A DNA stretch of 64,000 nt from Talpa occidentalis (GCF_014898055.3 NW_023601212.1:40660329-40724328); one strand, 5' to 3'; shown: positions 41,182 to 53,164, numbered from the stretch's first letter. Program-made: numbers and translations. Notes: a model not told the origin generated them from the letters alone.

Positions 41182-41207
41182 TTGTTTACTTAATTAAAAG
41201 TAAACAA
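41182..41207. promoter_or_regulatory. Inverted forkhead-site palindrome
   Basis: Arm TTGTTTACTT (41182-41191) and its exact complement AAGTAAACAA (41198-41207) flank AATTAA. Each arm holds a GTAAACA forkhead site, and the centre forms a TTAATTAA homeodomain core. No surrounding transposon was recognised. Confidence 0.5.
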
Positions 41208-44200
41208 CAATTTGCCGCTGCCAGCCTCCCATTAGCTGTGTGCCGAGCCCTAGGAGCTAGGGACTCGGCTTTCGCTCCTGCGGAGCCTGGCTCCGGTCGC
41301 CACACCCCCAGCCCTGGCTCCTTAGGGCCCTGCGCTTTTCCCCAGTTCTCCCCCACCCTGGCAGAGCAAGGTAAAACCTGTAGTCTCAGACTCCTGTGAA
41401 TCAGGAATGAATATCAAAATATTGTCCTCTGGCAGGCCACCGTAAGGGAGAGACCCTGTGTGTGCACTGTTAGGCTGGTAGTGGGCCATCTAGGCAGGGC
41501 AGTGGGTGCCACGTGGCCGGGTCAGCTGGATATCACAGTTCCCTGGGGAAGGCAGATCTTCACTTCCTCCCTCCCTCCCTCTCTCCCTCCCTTCCTCCTT
41601 TCTTCTCCACCAAGGCCACTGTCCACACTACCTAGGGTCCTGGGCCTCTCTGCCCTACCTCCCACTTTTTTCCTTTTCCCTTTTAGCAGCTTATAAACAT
41701 CCTTCTCCCATCTTTTTGGCTCTGCTCCCAGAAGGGGGCTGTTCTGGGCTCCTAGAGGGCCAGGAAAGAGGCTAGCTCCCTGCGCACAGGGGAGAAGGAC
41801 TCTGCAACTGCTCTCCCCACCCACCTATCAGTGACCGCAGCTGGGGAGGGGTTGGCTTGGATTGGGGCTGAGCTGGCCCCCCCAGACCCTGTTTCTGCTT
41901 TTCTGGTGTCCACCCAAGCAGGATGGGTGGTCAGATAATAAGAAGGCTGTACAGACACTTCTACTGGCCTCTAGGTGCTGAGCAGGACACCTTTCCAGAG
42001 AGGGGCCTGTCTCCAGGCAAGTCCCATCGCTCCTGTGGCCCCACCCCCAGCAGTGTGGCACTCAGACTTTCATCTGGACAGGGAGGGACATCAGGCTCAG
42101 GCTTTAAACTTTTGCTGTCTGTCCAAGGGTGATGATACTTCCCAATATCATGTTGTTTTATAAATTTGCTGAGCCTGAGTCACCCTGGCCAGATAGGTCA
42201 GGTGGGGAGAATATGTCAGGAGAAAGAGCCAGACCCAAGATCACTTGGGAAGCTAAGCACTCTGGGATTTAAACCCAAAGGGCTTCAAAGTGGGGTGCTG
42301 GTAATAAATACTAGCCAACACACCAGCCGAGCTGTGGTTTTCATCTGGTGCCCTAGAACACTTTCTCTGGTCAGCCTAGCCCTTGGGCATGGGAGCCATA
42401 GTGTCCAACTAGACTTTGCAGAAAGATTAGTGTGCCCCCAAGGGATGTTTGGCAAACTTTTTATCGCAGCTAAGGCGATATGATCCTGCTGTCATCTCAC
42501 AGGTGGAGACCAGGGGTGCTCATGGTCTACAGTGTACCAAAGAGTGAGTCTTGGGGCAGGGATGAGAACCGTGGTATAGAGTTTGTTCCCCTAAAAAGAT
42601 GAGGTACCCATTGCCCTCCTGTTCCACTGGGTTCCCCACCCCTCTCATGTTCCTTCTCCATCATCAGGATTTACACATTCACATGCATGCAGGCATGCAC
42701 ACATGTCACATCTCCTGGATTCGCACACATCAGGGTTTCTACATGCATTCACACACTCAGAAAAATCTGGGAAGTCTGTCCCGCACTTAATTGAATTAAA
42801 GGACTGGGGTTTGGCAGGACATTGTGTTTCTGAGCTGGTGCTGCTTGCAGTCATGGCCTGCCGATGCCGTTCAGGCTCCCTGCGGCTGCTGCTCCTTTCC
42901 CCACTCTTCGTCCTCCATGTCCACAGCCATGGACAGTGCCTCGAGGTTTGCACCACTGGATCCTCCCCCTTCTCTCACTGCCTTATTCTGCACAACTGCT
43001 GGGGAGGCTGGTGCCTCCTGAGGAGCAGGTACCCCTCCAACATGAGGACAGGGGACTCTCTGGAGCCCAATAGTTTGGGTTTTCCTATATGGGAGCTGGA
43101 GGACATCACTAGTTGGGAAGGGGACGCATTTCTTGACCAAGATGAAAGCCACCAAGCTCTGCCAGAAAAGTCTGAGGGCTCTGGGGAACCTGCATCCTTG
43201 CAGGAGTGCCCAGTTACCCTTCTGGTCTAGCTGGGAATGCCCGTGGAGGGCACTAGTGCTGAGGGACTGCCATCTCCTCAGACTCCTCCCCAACCTGAGC
43301 TAGTGAGGTGATGAGGGTGAAGTGTGTTTTGGGGCAAAGGAGATGGTATTCAATACCTACCCCTATCCCCACTGCCTTTGGCAAGTTCTGGGGTGGGCCA
43401 TTTCTCACCTCCCCCAACTTTACCATTCTAATCTGGCCCCTCCTTGAGGAGTAGAAGAGCTGAGCTCAGGCACTGTCTTTTGTCTGAGGGTGATCCTGAC
43501 ACCAAAGCCCAACCCTGGATCAGAGGAGGGCCAGTAGAAAGGGACCCCATCTGGCATAGGAACGGGAGAGCCCCTGCGTCATTGTGGGTGGGAGAGACAT
43601 CGTCTGGCGGCTTGCTGCTGCTGGGGCTCAGTCCGCCAGCGTGTGCTAACCCTGTCTGGTCAAGCCTTTGTGGGGGAACTGCTGCGTGCAAAATGTGCCC
43701 CCAAGTCCCCACAGCTTAAGAACTGCCTGGGCAAGCTGCTGATGGCAGGCAGCACAGGTGTTGAGGATCCCAGCCCAGTCTCACGAGTGTGACCTTTAGT
43801 GCTTGGGCAGGTAGGGAATAGGGAGCAGCCCTTTGGAGGCTGGACTGCTCCACCAGGTGGCAGGAGAACTGGGAGAAGGGCTGGGGGGCCAAGGAAGCTG
43901 CCTGTCCCAGACCGGAGTCCTGAGAGGCGATCTTCAATGCCCAGGGTCATGGAGGTTGGGGGTGTGGGGGAAGGACCTCACCTCAGCTAACCTCCTCGCG
44001 GAACAAAGGGGCCTTTCTCCACGCCCGCCTGGGAGGGTGTGCCTGTCCTACTGCTGCCGCCACTGCAGAGAGCGCTGGTGGTTTTTTTTTTTTCCCCCTT
44101 GCTGACTTTTCTCCATTTCACTCCCTCTTTGGTTTCTGATCTCTGACTTTCAGTCTCCATTTTTCACTTTTTGAGAGGAGTAAAACAAAAACAACAAAAA

Positions 44201-44264
44201 GAAATCTTTCTATTCAAGTATTTACTAAGTGCAGAGGCAGGTCCCTGCTGCCAAAAGGTGGGGG
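41208..44264. other. Intron 2 noncoding; CTCC/CCTT low-complexity at 41563-41605
   Basis: The pyrimidine-rich tract lies at 41563-41605. The segment near 42370-42432 is about three-quarters identical by eye to one near 45402-45464. No exon was recognised despite several open frames. Confidence 0.4.
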
Positions 44265-44815
44265 CATCCTGGACGCGCTGGGAACACTCCTGGGGTCAAG
44301 TGGCCGCAGACTCGCCCACATCCAAGGCAGCCGCGCCCCGGGAAGCAGGCAGGGACGCAGAGCCTCCGTGATGGGGCCAAGGGCCCGGGCTTTCTGGATT
44401 ACCCCCAGCCATGCACCTGGCTGCCCCCTCCCGCTTCTCCTGGCCCGCCCCCTTCCCCCGGCCCCGCGCCGCAAGCTGTTCCTAATCAACGAGAACTGGA
44501 AGCTCGACCCTCGCATCCCATCACGGGATGTGTTGGGCTGCAGCAACGGGATCCGCTGCTTCAAGCAGCGCAACCTGGGTCTAAGTGGTCGGGGCCGGTC
44601 CGGGTCCTCCTCCTTCCAGCTCAGACCTGTGGGTGTGCTGAAGGAACCCGGGTTCCTGGAGCCCCCGGCGTGTGGCGCTTAGATTCGCCGCCCCCGCGCT
44701 GCTGCGGCAGCGGGAGACCCCGGACAGCTAGTGTTAACTCGCTGCGCCACCTAGCTGTGACGTCCGGGAGGGCAGCGCCTGGGAAGCCGGGTTTCATCGG
44801 TCAGGGCGCTGGGAG
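44265..44815. promoter_or_regulatory. Intragenic CpG island candidate
   Basis: About 550 bp of GC-rich, CpG-dense text (GGCCCCGCGCCGC near 44460, GGTCGGGGCCGGTCCGGG near 44588, GCCGCCCCCGCGCTGCTGCG near 44686) with a CRE-like TGACGTCC at 44758-44765. It may be an alternative or antisense promoter, or an orphan island. A 223-codon open frame crosses it (44229-44900) but looks like a GC-driven chance frame. Confidence 0.5.
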
Positions 44816-44989
44816 TGGGGAATTTGGCACCTGTCGGTTGGAGTGTGACTTTGTTTTGTCCCTTCAGCAGTCTGGACTCCCCAACCCTGAGACTGGGTAG
44901 CAGCCCCCTACCAGGTGCCAGCCTCTGTGCTCTGTACTCCTCAGGATCGCAGAAAGGGGAAACTACCCTCTTCCTTGCCCCATCAATGC

Positions 44990-45200
44990 CGGCCTTATGT
45001 GCGCTTGGCATTTTACAGTGTATCAGAGGATCCTGTTAAATTTTCTGTGAAAATTCCTGCTCAGGTCTCACTGTGCCATCTGAGGCAAGCCTGGGTTATT
45101 GCATATGGAGGGAGAGGAACCAGAGAGATATACTAAGTGCCTAAGCAATGCAGGACTAGAATTCAGACCCTGGTCTTCTGGTTCCAGAGCCATCTCAGCC
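44990..45200 (-). mobile_element. MIR SINE, diverged
   Basis: CATTTTACAGTGTATCAGAG, ACTAAGTGCCTAAGCAATGC and AGAATTCAGACCCTGGTCTT follow the reversed MIR order. Confidence 0.55.
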
Positions 45201-46059
45201 CCTCAGGAGGCCACTTGCCCACCCACCCACTAATCCAGCCCTCTGTAGGCTCTCTAGTCAGAAATTTGGAACCAGAGCCCAAATTCGTCATGTTCGGACA
45301 GCTTTTAGACAGTGGCTACCTTAAGACCTCCAGAGTGTGGAGTCAGTCAGGCCCATAAGAGTGCTCTCCTGCCCTTCCCTTTGTGGGGAGACTCCATTGC
45401 CTTCCTCTGGTCAGTCCGGTCCTCAGGCATGGGGGCCTGAGTATGTCTAGCTGGGCTTTGCAGAAGGTGCTTCTGGTGTCCTCAGCTCTCTGTTCCCCCA
45501 GGATTGGGCTAGAATGGGCAGGGCCTTGTAGCCAGCACCCCTAGGAACCCAGAGGCACAAACATTTCCTCTGCCTTCCTTGTGGCCTTGCGCATCTCCTA
45601 GCCTTTGCTTTTCCTGCCTGTTCCCCCTGTGTCCAATGCATTGACCATCTTGAGATCATTTCCTGTGACCCGGATGGTGGGGGGGGGGGACATACCTGTG
45701 GCAGATGGCTGGTTCTGCCTTTTATTTATAGAGAAACCTCTCTGCCCCTCTTTGCAGTTGGTATAGTGGGTCAGGCCCTGAGGGAGCTCCTGTGCTCACT
45801 GACTGTGGGCTCTGGGTTGAGATCATAAAAACCATAACCTAGGCCTTTCCCAAAGCTCATAAAGAGTATGAGCCCCTGTGGGGCGCCACTGAAGGTTAGC
45901 TGTGGCCTCCCCATCTCCCCATGGAGGTGGCACTGAGCTGAGCCTGGAAGGAGAGTTCTATTCAGTGGAGATGAAAGGAAATGGTGATTCAAGTGAAAGG
46001 ATAGTGAGTTTATGGTGCATGGACTACAAGCCAGTCCCTGCTCTAAGGAGGGACTCTAA

Positions 46060-46157
46060 GCTCTAAGCTCCCATTTCTCCTTGCTCAGGAACCCTGGTGT
46101 GTCTGATAGGGGGTGCTGGTATCTCTATTTTACAGATGAGGAGGCAGTTCAGAACTT
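46060..46157 (-). repeat. MIR-derived segment, left copy of duplication
   Basis: This copy shares TTCTCCTTGCTCAGGAACCC and ATTTTACAGATGAGGAG...CAGTTCAGAACTT with 46436-46547. The two copies directly flank a SINE. Confidence 0.85.
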
Positions 46158-46431
46158 TTTCCTTTTTAAAAAGATTTATTTATGCATACAAGAGCCAGGG
46201 TTCAGGACACAGGTGTGTGTGTGGGGGGGGCGGGGGGTTAAGAGGATTCACCAGAGACAGAGTGGGGAGCAGAACAGGCAGACTGAAATACACTGCTGAG
46301 GGGAGCAGCAGGTGGGACAGGAGAGGTCTGCTGCACCATGTAGTTCAGCTCCCTGGCCGGGGATTGAACTTGTGCTATAGCAGCTGCAGATAGCTTCATA
46401 GTGCTAACCCCTTGAGCCACCAGGGAGGCCC
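46158..46431 (-). mobile_element. Lineage-specific tRNA SINE, antisense, between duplicated MIR segments
   Basis: The typical tail (TTTATTTATGCATACAAGAG) is at the left and the head (GCCACCAGGGAGGCCCC) at the right. No ordinary 10-18 bp target duplication is seen. Instead roughly 100 bp of MIR-derived sequence is duplicated on the two sides. Confidence 0.93.
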
Positions 46432-46435
46432 CTCT

Positions 46436-46547
46436 GCTCTAAGCACCTTATATGTGTTCTCCCACTTCTCCTTGCTCAGGAACCCTGGTGGTGTGGTAGA
46501 GGGTGTCGGTATCTATATTTTACAGATGAGGAGACAGTTCAGAACTT
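46436..46547 (-). repeat. MIR-derived segment, right copy of duplication
   Basis: This is the longer copy (112 bp). It keeps the MIR words CTCTAAGCACCTTATATGTG that the left copy lacks, and continues on the right into more MIR-like text (CTTGGCAAAGGTCGCCGGGC). Confidence 0.85.
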
Positions 46548-49500
46548 GGCAAAGGTCGCCGGGCTAGTAGGTTTGCTTCTGGAGCATGGATGTGAGCTCA
46601 GTGGGCGCCCCTTTCCACTGTTGCTGGCTGCCCTCCTCTTACCTCTACCTCCTTTCACCCTTGGGTGTGCCCCTTCAGTGGCATGGGATCCAGACCAAGG
46701 GCACCTCCCTGGGTAGAATGAGTGCTGATTCAGGGGAGAAGCAGGCCTGGGGCTCCCTCCATCTCCCCCCATGTCCCTCCCTTTGCCTCCTTCACTAGTG
46801 GCTGTTTTACCTCCTATCTGTCTCTGATGGAAACTCTGCTCTGAGGGAAATCCTACCCCCAGGCACTTCTGGAACCCCCAGGTGGTATTACTGTGAGGCC
46901 TGTTCATTCACTCTTTAGACAGCCATGGTCACTGATGTCTGGGGGCTGCATCACTGCTGGGGCTCCTGCAAAGGGCAAGCTCAGCTGTGGCTTCAGCCCT
47001 GCTGCAGGTGGGGGCTCATTTGTTAACTGCTGGACTCGACTTGGAGATCCCCTGATAGGTAACAGGCCTGGGCTCTTTCCCTCCATTCATCTGCTGTGCC
47101 CTGGGGTGTCTCCTCCTCACTCCAGTGTCTGCCATCTGTTGGGGACAAGTGACTGAGCACTCAGCTCCCCCTGTTCCAGTACCCAGGCCTCCTCTCTAGT
47201 TCTCCCTGAATTGGGACAGAGGACATTGGGCAGCTCACCAGGAGAGTTCCCTGGAGGGCCTTCATGGTTGGAGCCCATCCTGCTGGTCTTCTGGGTACTA
47301 GAGAAGCCAGTGGGCTTTCCTTCTTCACAGCCTTGCTCCCAGGGGGCCCGTGATAGCACCAGTGGAGGTGGGCTGGGTTGGGGTAGAAAAGGAAGTTCTG
47401 CTGGGGGTCAGAGATCAAGAGTGGAATGACCCATCCAGATGTTGACCCCTGCCCACTGGCTCCCTGTGGCTTATCTGTTCTCTCCTGCCCCCATGACCTT
47501 TCTTGAGCCCAGGCCCTGATGGCAACCAGAGCATGGCTAGACCATGTATGTGCCTGATGTGACCAGGCCTCTCCCTCATCACTCTCATTCATGCCTTCTT
47601 CTCCCAATAGGTTATGCGGATCAAAGGCTCAAGTCCCTTTTGATCCATGAGGGAAGGTGGCAATGAGGAAAGGAGAGGAGGGTGATTGGGGAGGGGGGGG
47701 CGAGTGATGTGTGTCCCCATGCTGCCACTGTCTGCACCCCCACCTCCACCCGCACAGCTCAGAGCTATGCTTTCCTGGTTAGTCCCTTGTCGCCCATCAT
47801 GTGGGGGTCTAGGGATGACAGAGATGGGGAAACCCGCCGTCTCAGGATGGCTCCAGTTAGTGTGCACGTTTGCCCACACTCAGAGGAGGGAAGGAAAGGG
47901 AGGTCCTAGAAGCCCCCTGGGCCTGGCATGGCCCAAGCCCCGTCCCCTCTGCCCTCTGGCTGCCCTGAGCTCTAAAGGGCTTCCTTGGTCCCCAGTCTTC
48001 TGCTTGCTGAGGCAGGGAGGACCCCTCTGTGACCTGTCCCCTTTGCCCCCATCTCTCTGCTGCTGCCCTCCTTGGGGTGTCTCAGATTCTCAGACTTGGG
48101 TTTCAAGTGGTACAATAGTTACATTCTCCAGCTCTGATTGCTGCAGGCCCGGCCTCTGGCTCCCCTTGAGATTGAGTTTCCCGTGCCCTGGACACTCTGG
48201 AATCACAGAGGGGGTGGAGGAGAGGGGGGAGGAGTGCTGCCCTGGGGATCAGCTCCTGAGTTCATTCAGGTGCCTTCAGAGGACTGCACCCCCAGAGTAC
48301 AGCACAACCCAAGCTGCTTCTTGAAACCTCAGGCAGGTCTGGGGAGGGTCAGAAGAAGGGCAGGTATGCCTCAAGGCTGTCTCCCCCAGCCTCCAAAGGC
48401 CAATGGCCTGGGCAGAGTTGAGGGGGCCTCTCTCTGGCCTGGTGCTTATCTTTGAACCTGCTTCACACGGTAGGATCACAGCTCTGTACGTCTCGTCTTA
48501 CACCACACCTGTGAGACATCTCTAAGTGTGTGCACGACTCTATCACCCCCCACCCCCAGTGTATGCATGTGGGGTGTGATATAGTGGGCCCAGGTCTGCA
48601 AGCCCCCTCAGCCCTGGAGGAACTCACTCAATATGTGATGTGCTTGGCGGGGTGGGGGCAACTGGACAGAAGTTAACACTTAGCTCCTTTCAGAGAGAAA
48701 GTTTGCTTCGGCTGGGAGCCAAGGCAGAACCTTCCTTGCAGAGAGCAGGAATTCTTCCCTCACCTGGTGGGAGCCATAAATATCTCTGAGTCTGGAGCTG
48801 GAAATATATATATTAAAAACTCACCGTCGATCAGGGTCTGTGTGCAACGTGGGCTCCTCCTGCTACTGCGGCTCCCCCACCAGAGCTCCAGGGAAGGGCA
48901 AAACCCTCTGGAAATGTGCACATGCACACACGCGTGCAAACAGGCGGAATCTGGAGAGGAAAGGGGGCCTGAGAGAGGGAGGGTGAAGGAAGAGGAAGGA
49001 CAGGGGCTCAGAGCCAAGACAGCAAAATAAGACCAGAAATGGTTTCCGGAGGGAAAGGCAAAGAGCTGAATAGAGGAGGTGAGAAGCTTCAAGGGCTAAG
49101 GTGGAGCTGAATGGCCAGTCTAGGGCGGGGTGTCTTTGTGGCTGTTCCAGGGAATATGGAGGGACTTGGCTGACCTGGCTCAAGTGTGGGTGCTGAATGA
49201 GGCCTTCAGTCCACAAGCCATTGATGGATGACATGTTTGCTGATGAGTGGGGAGCAGCCCCACTTATCATTTGCTCCTGAGCAAATGTCCCCTAGACCAA
49301 ATTCGGATTTATCACCTGCCCCTGCATAGTCCTTCCTTCCAGAAGCCTCCACAGTGGTGGGGACCCTTGGCCCCACTGGCAGGCAAAGGTCTTGCCTCAG
49401 TGGTGTGCACATGAGTAGCCTGAGTCCTGAGAGAAGGCTGGTCATCAGAGTGTGTGCGTGTGTGACAAGAGCCAGTGTAAATGCTCCCCCCTCCCAACCC

Positions 49501-50880
49501 CCAGCCCCAGCTGAGAACAAGCTGTGCACCATGGGCTCCAAAATTCTCTTTATTTCCCAAAAATCTGGCCCTGGGCATCCCCTGGGGCTGTGTGGTAGGG
49601 GGCTTAGAGCAGGGAAGGTGCTGTCTGCTCCTTAGCACCAGGATGGAGGAAAACTTTGAGTTGTCTATGAGGAGAGGAAGCTCTGTCCCTGACCCCCTGG
49701 TCCACACCCCTATTCCTCCAGGCAGTGATGGCAGCTACAGTCTTGGAAAAGAGGTGCAGGCAGGGGTGACCCTGAAATAGGGTCGAACATATAGGGTTCC
49801 CACTGTTCTTGGGTTTAGGCCAGCAAGGCTGTCAGGGGCCATGGCCGTTGAAGGCTGGGGAGTCAGAGCAACTGTGGACATGGGCCGGACAGGAGAGGAT
49901 AAAGACGGACCCGGGCACTTGCCCTTGTGCCAGGCAACATCAACCATCCCTGCCCCTCCACTGGCCCACAGTTCACCAGCTGGCCCATTGTCCCCTGTGA
50001 GAAAGCAGACACTGGAGGGGGTCCCATGTGGCAGGAGCTCACTCATGCACACCCACCCCACAGGACTGCCAAGAGAGAGCTACCCTGCGCTGGGTCAGGG
50101 CAAGGAGAAGAGGGGGTGGCTGAGAGAGGAGCCCTCAGGTCTCCTCCTGTGCTGTTGGCAGGGGGCAGTGTGTGGGGCCTGCAAACAGGAGATAAAGAGT
50201 TCAGGCAGAGGGTTTTCTCTCACTAACTGTGGATTTGTGTGTTTGTTCAGCTGGTGGCTCTGATAAGCCCCATTCTACCAGATAAAAGCCGAGAAAGCCA
50301 TGAGGCGGGGCCTCAGAAGGGGCTTTCCTCCTATCTGTCCCGAAGCCAGTTGGGGGGGGGGGCCTATCCTCTCCCCCCAGGGAGCCCCAAGTCACTGAGG
50401 TGTCAGCTCCTGATCCCTGTGGGGCTGTCCAGAGCAGGCTCTGACCTCAGGGCACTGTTTCTCAAAGAGCCCATCCAGCTGGCTCCTGCTTCTGTCTCCT
50501 AGCCCCTCTTGGGAGCCCGTCCACCGGAGCTAAGCAGCCTGTCTGAACCCTGAAGGTGCCCACTGGGATCTTTCCAGACCCCTTCCCCCTCTGTCCAATG
50601 TGTGCCCCCAGCTAACTGGGTGGGCAAGTGTCTGCCCCCATCATGTCCCTTATTGTCCTGAGGACCTTATTACCTCATTGGGGCATGAGTCTACTTAGGT
50701 GAACTAGCTGAGGTCCTGGGCCCTGGGACGGTGCCCTGGGACAGCCCATGGGCAGAGCTCAGAATTTTGGGCAGCAGCTGCCTCTGGGTTCAGATCTCCA
50801 GAGTCTCTGCCTTTTGTCCTGGAGCTGAGCTGAGCATGCTGGGGGCTAGTAGTGGTGGCATTGTGGGGAAGCCGGCCGGG
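46548..50880. other. Intron 2, unique noncoding sequence
   Basis: No exon, RNA gene or clear transposon. The A/T-rich island at 48775-48830 (GCCATAAATATCTC then AATATATATATTAAAA) inside GC-rich sequence looks constrained. Open frames such as 47686-48324 show no recognisable domain. Confidence 0.4.
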
Positions 50881-50892
50881 ACCGCCAGCCAT

Positions 50893-50923
50893 AAGATGGC
50901 TGCCAAGGGCTAAAATGGCTGCC
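50893..50923 (+). promoter_or_regulatory. Tandem YY1-type sites
   Basis: AAGATGGCTGCC (50893-50904) and AAAATGGCTGCC (50912-50923) are spaced 19 bp start to start. Both fit the YY1 core AANATGGC. GC-rich text precedes them, and a conserved-looking A/T segment (51001-51040) follows. Confidence 0.45.
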
Positions 50924-52789
50924 AGCAGCACCCGGAGCAGCCACTGAAGGCGCGTGGCAGCAGACCTCGCCCTCTCCGATCCTTGTTCCCCCTTGCTCCT
51001 TTACATTGAGCTAATAGTAAAAACAGCAATAACGTTTCGGGGCAGTGTCCTGGTCTGGAAGGATTTCCTGTTGAGCTCTCCTGGAGCCCCATTTGTCTCT
51101 GCCTCAGTCGCTGGCCCATCTCCATCTCTTTGTCGGGTTCTTTCTCTCCTTTCTCTCCCTGCACTTGATGTGCGCATGTGCGCGACTTTCTCTTTCCACC
51201 TGGCCATTTGCAGTGTCTGGGGCCACTCCCATGGATGGAGTCCAGGGCCTCCTCAGTGTCCCCCACTCCAGTAACCCAGTCCTGAAGGGCCGGTGGGATT
51301 GAGTTGGTCCTGGTTGAGTGGGATCAGTAGGAGGGAATTCCTGGCGGCAGAGCTTGGTCCTGCTGCTGTGCCCCTCCTGAGTGACAAATCCGGGGGAGAG
51401 GGCAATCCTGAGAGACAGCAGGCTCAGGGCCTGGGACCAAGTAGGCCCTGGGGTGGGCTGCCACTGCCTCTGCCACTGCCCTTGTCTGTTCCCTCCTGGA
51501 CCAGGTGGGGGTTGAACCAGACTCACAGGGCCAGGGCTGGGCAGAGGTGAGGGAGCAGCAAGGAAACCCATACCCATACGTTGCTGAGGCACAGAGGGCT
51601 GCTCCCCCAGGAATGCGGGAGGCCGACCTGGGGACTGTCTCCGGAGTCAATAGTTCCACCATGGGAGTGAGCACAGAGGGAGGTGTGGAAGGGCACACTG
51701 CTAACTGGAGGGTTGAGGGGCCCCATTAACACTTTCCTTACAAACTTCCATTTTCTTGATTGGTGACAAGATTGATTATTATTTTTTGGAATTAAAAAAA
51801 ATTGAGCATGGTGTAAGATGGGGGAAACGGGGCCGTCTGCTGTCCTGGGGCACCCTGTCCTTTCCCACCAGCCACAGGGAGGCAGGCAACCAGGAACTTG
51901 GCCATGCTCCTGAGACTTGGCAGAGACTGCTCCCACGGGCTGTTCGACGTGCCCGCCCCAGTGCCTGGCCTGCTTCTGTCCTTCCCAAAGACCACAGGTT
52001 CCCCTTCCCAATCTCTCAGGCCTCTGTTGCCCTTTAGGAACCTCCTTGCTGGTCATTCCCCATGTGAGTAGCTGGTTTGTGAGGTCAGTGGGGCAGACTC
52101 GCTGGCCAGCAGGCTGACCTTGGGATGGTGGGTGAGACCCAGGAGGCAGGCTTACTTCGAAGAGTCAGGCAAAACCCTGGCCAGTACTAGGGCACAGTTT
52201 TCCAATGCTACCCTCATGTTGTCCTCCTGTGAGCAGCTGATTCTTTACCAAAAAAGCTGCCCTGGCCCCCCTCCGCCGCCCTCTTGCCAGCTGTCATGCC
52301 CAGGCAGGCATTCTGGCGGTCCCCGTGGTGCCCCTGGCACACAAAGCTTTGAGGACCTGGGGGGTGGGGGCAGGGGGCTTTCCCAAGCTCAGCAAAATAT
52401 TCACACACACACTCCACCCTGCCCCCAGCCCTCTGTGAGCTCCCATCGCACAATGGGCCCTTGTCTCGGGGCTCCCTCTGAGCAGCTGTGGCACTGGGGC
52501 CTGAGACAGCCCAGACAGGCTGGCACAGAGCGGGCGACAGCGTCAGGACAAATCCCCCCTCCCCGCCCCTGCTTCATGTTGCCAGGCACTCCCTGCAAGC
52601 ATAAAGGTGAGATGGGGGTAGTGTGCAGACAGGAGTGGCTCTAATTAACAAAGTGTGGGAAGGCAGGGGCTGCTCCTCTGGGAGCTTGAACTGATGAAAG
52701 ATGGGGACCCCTGAGTCTATCCCAGCTGTGCACAGAGCAGACCATTGGCTTCTCTCCTGGGTACCCTCTTTGCCCTTGCACTCAGCCAG
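50924..52789. other. Intron 2, unique noncoding sequence
   Basis: No exon or transposon recognised. Open frames are short and lack domains. Confidence 0.4.
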
Positions 52790-52975
52790 TGCTGCTCACC
52801 TGTGGGTGACTTTGCCCCCAGGACGCATTGGTGGTGTTTGGAAACAATTTTGGTTGTCACAACTGAGGTATTCCTTGCATCTAGTGGGTGGAGGCTAGAA
52901 ATGTTGCCACACACCCTACAGTGGCCAGGACAGACACACCACACTGCCCCTTTCCCACCCCTCACCACACACGCA
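52790..52975 (+). mobile_element. MER20
   Basis: GGGTGACTTTGCCCCCAGGA, CAATTTTGGTTGTCACAACT and CATCTAGTGGGTGGAGGCTA are clear MER20 words in sense. The copy lies about 190 bp before exon 3. Confidence 0.87.
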
Positions 52976-53164
52976 TAGAGAACACTCCTGCTGATGTCAG
53001 TAGGGGTTTCTCCCTCACTGCTGATCTTTTGGAGGGGACCTCCTGGTTGCTTCCTGAGAGAAGGGGATGCTGAAGATATTTGTATGGCTGGACAGGCAAC
53101 TGTTTGACTGGTGTTTGTAGGACACTTTGGTCTTGACCCATTACCTCCTTTATGTCTCCTGCAG

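Noticed and set aside
44229..44900. 223-codon open frame over the CpG island
   Set aside because: GC-rich sequence has few stop codons by chance; the product is Pro/Gly/Arg-rich without any family resemblance and begins inside plain intron.
47686..48324. 212-codon open frame in intron 2
   Set aside because: No domain, no splice context and GC-biased composition; treated as chance.
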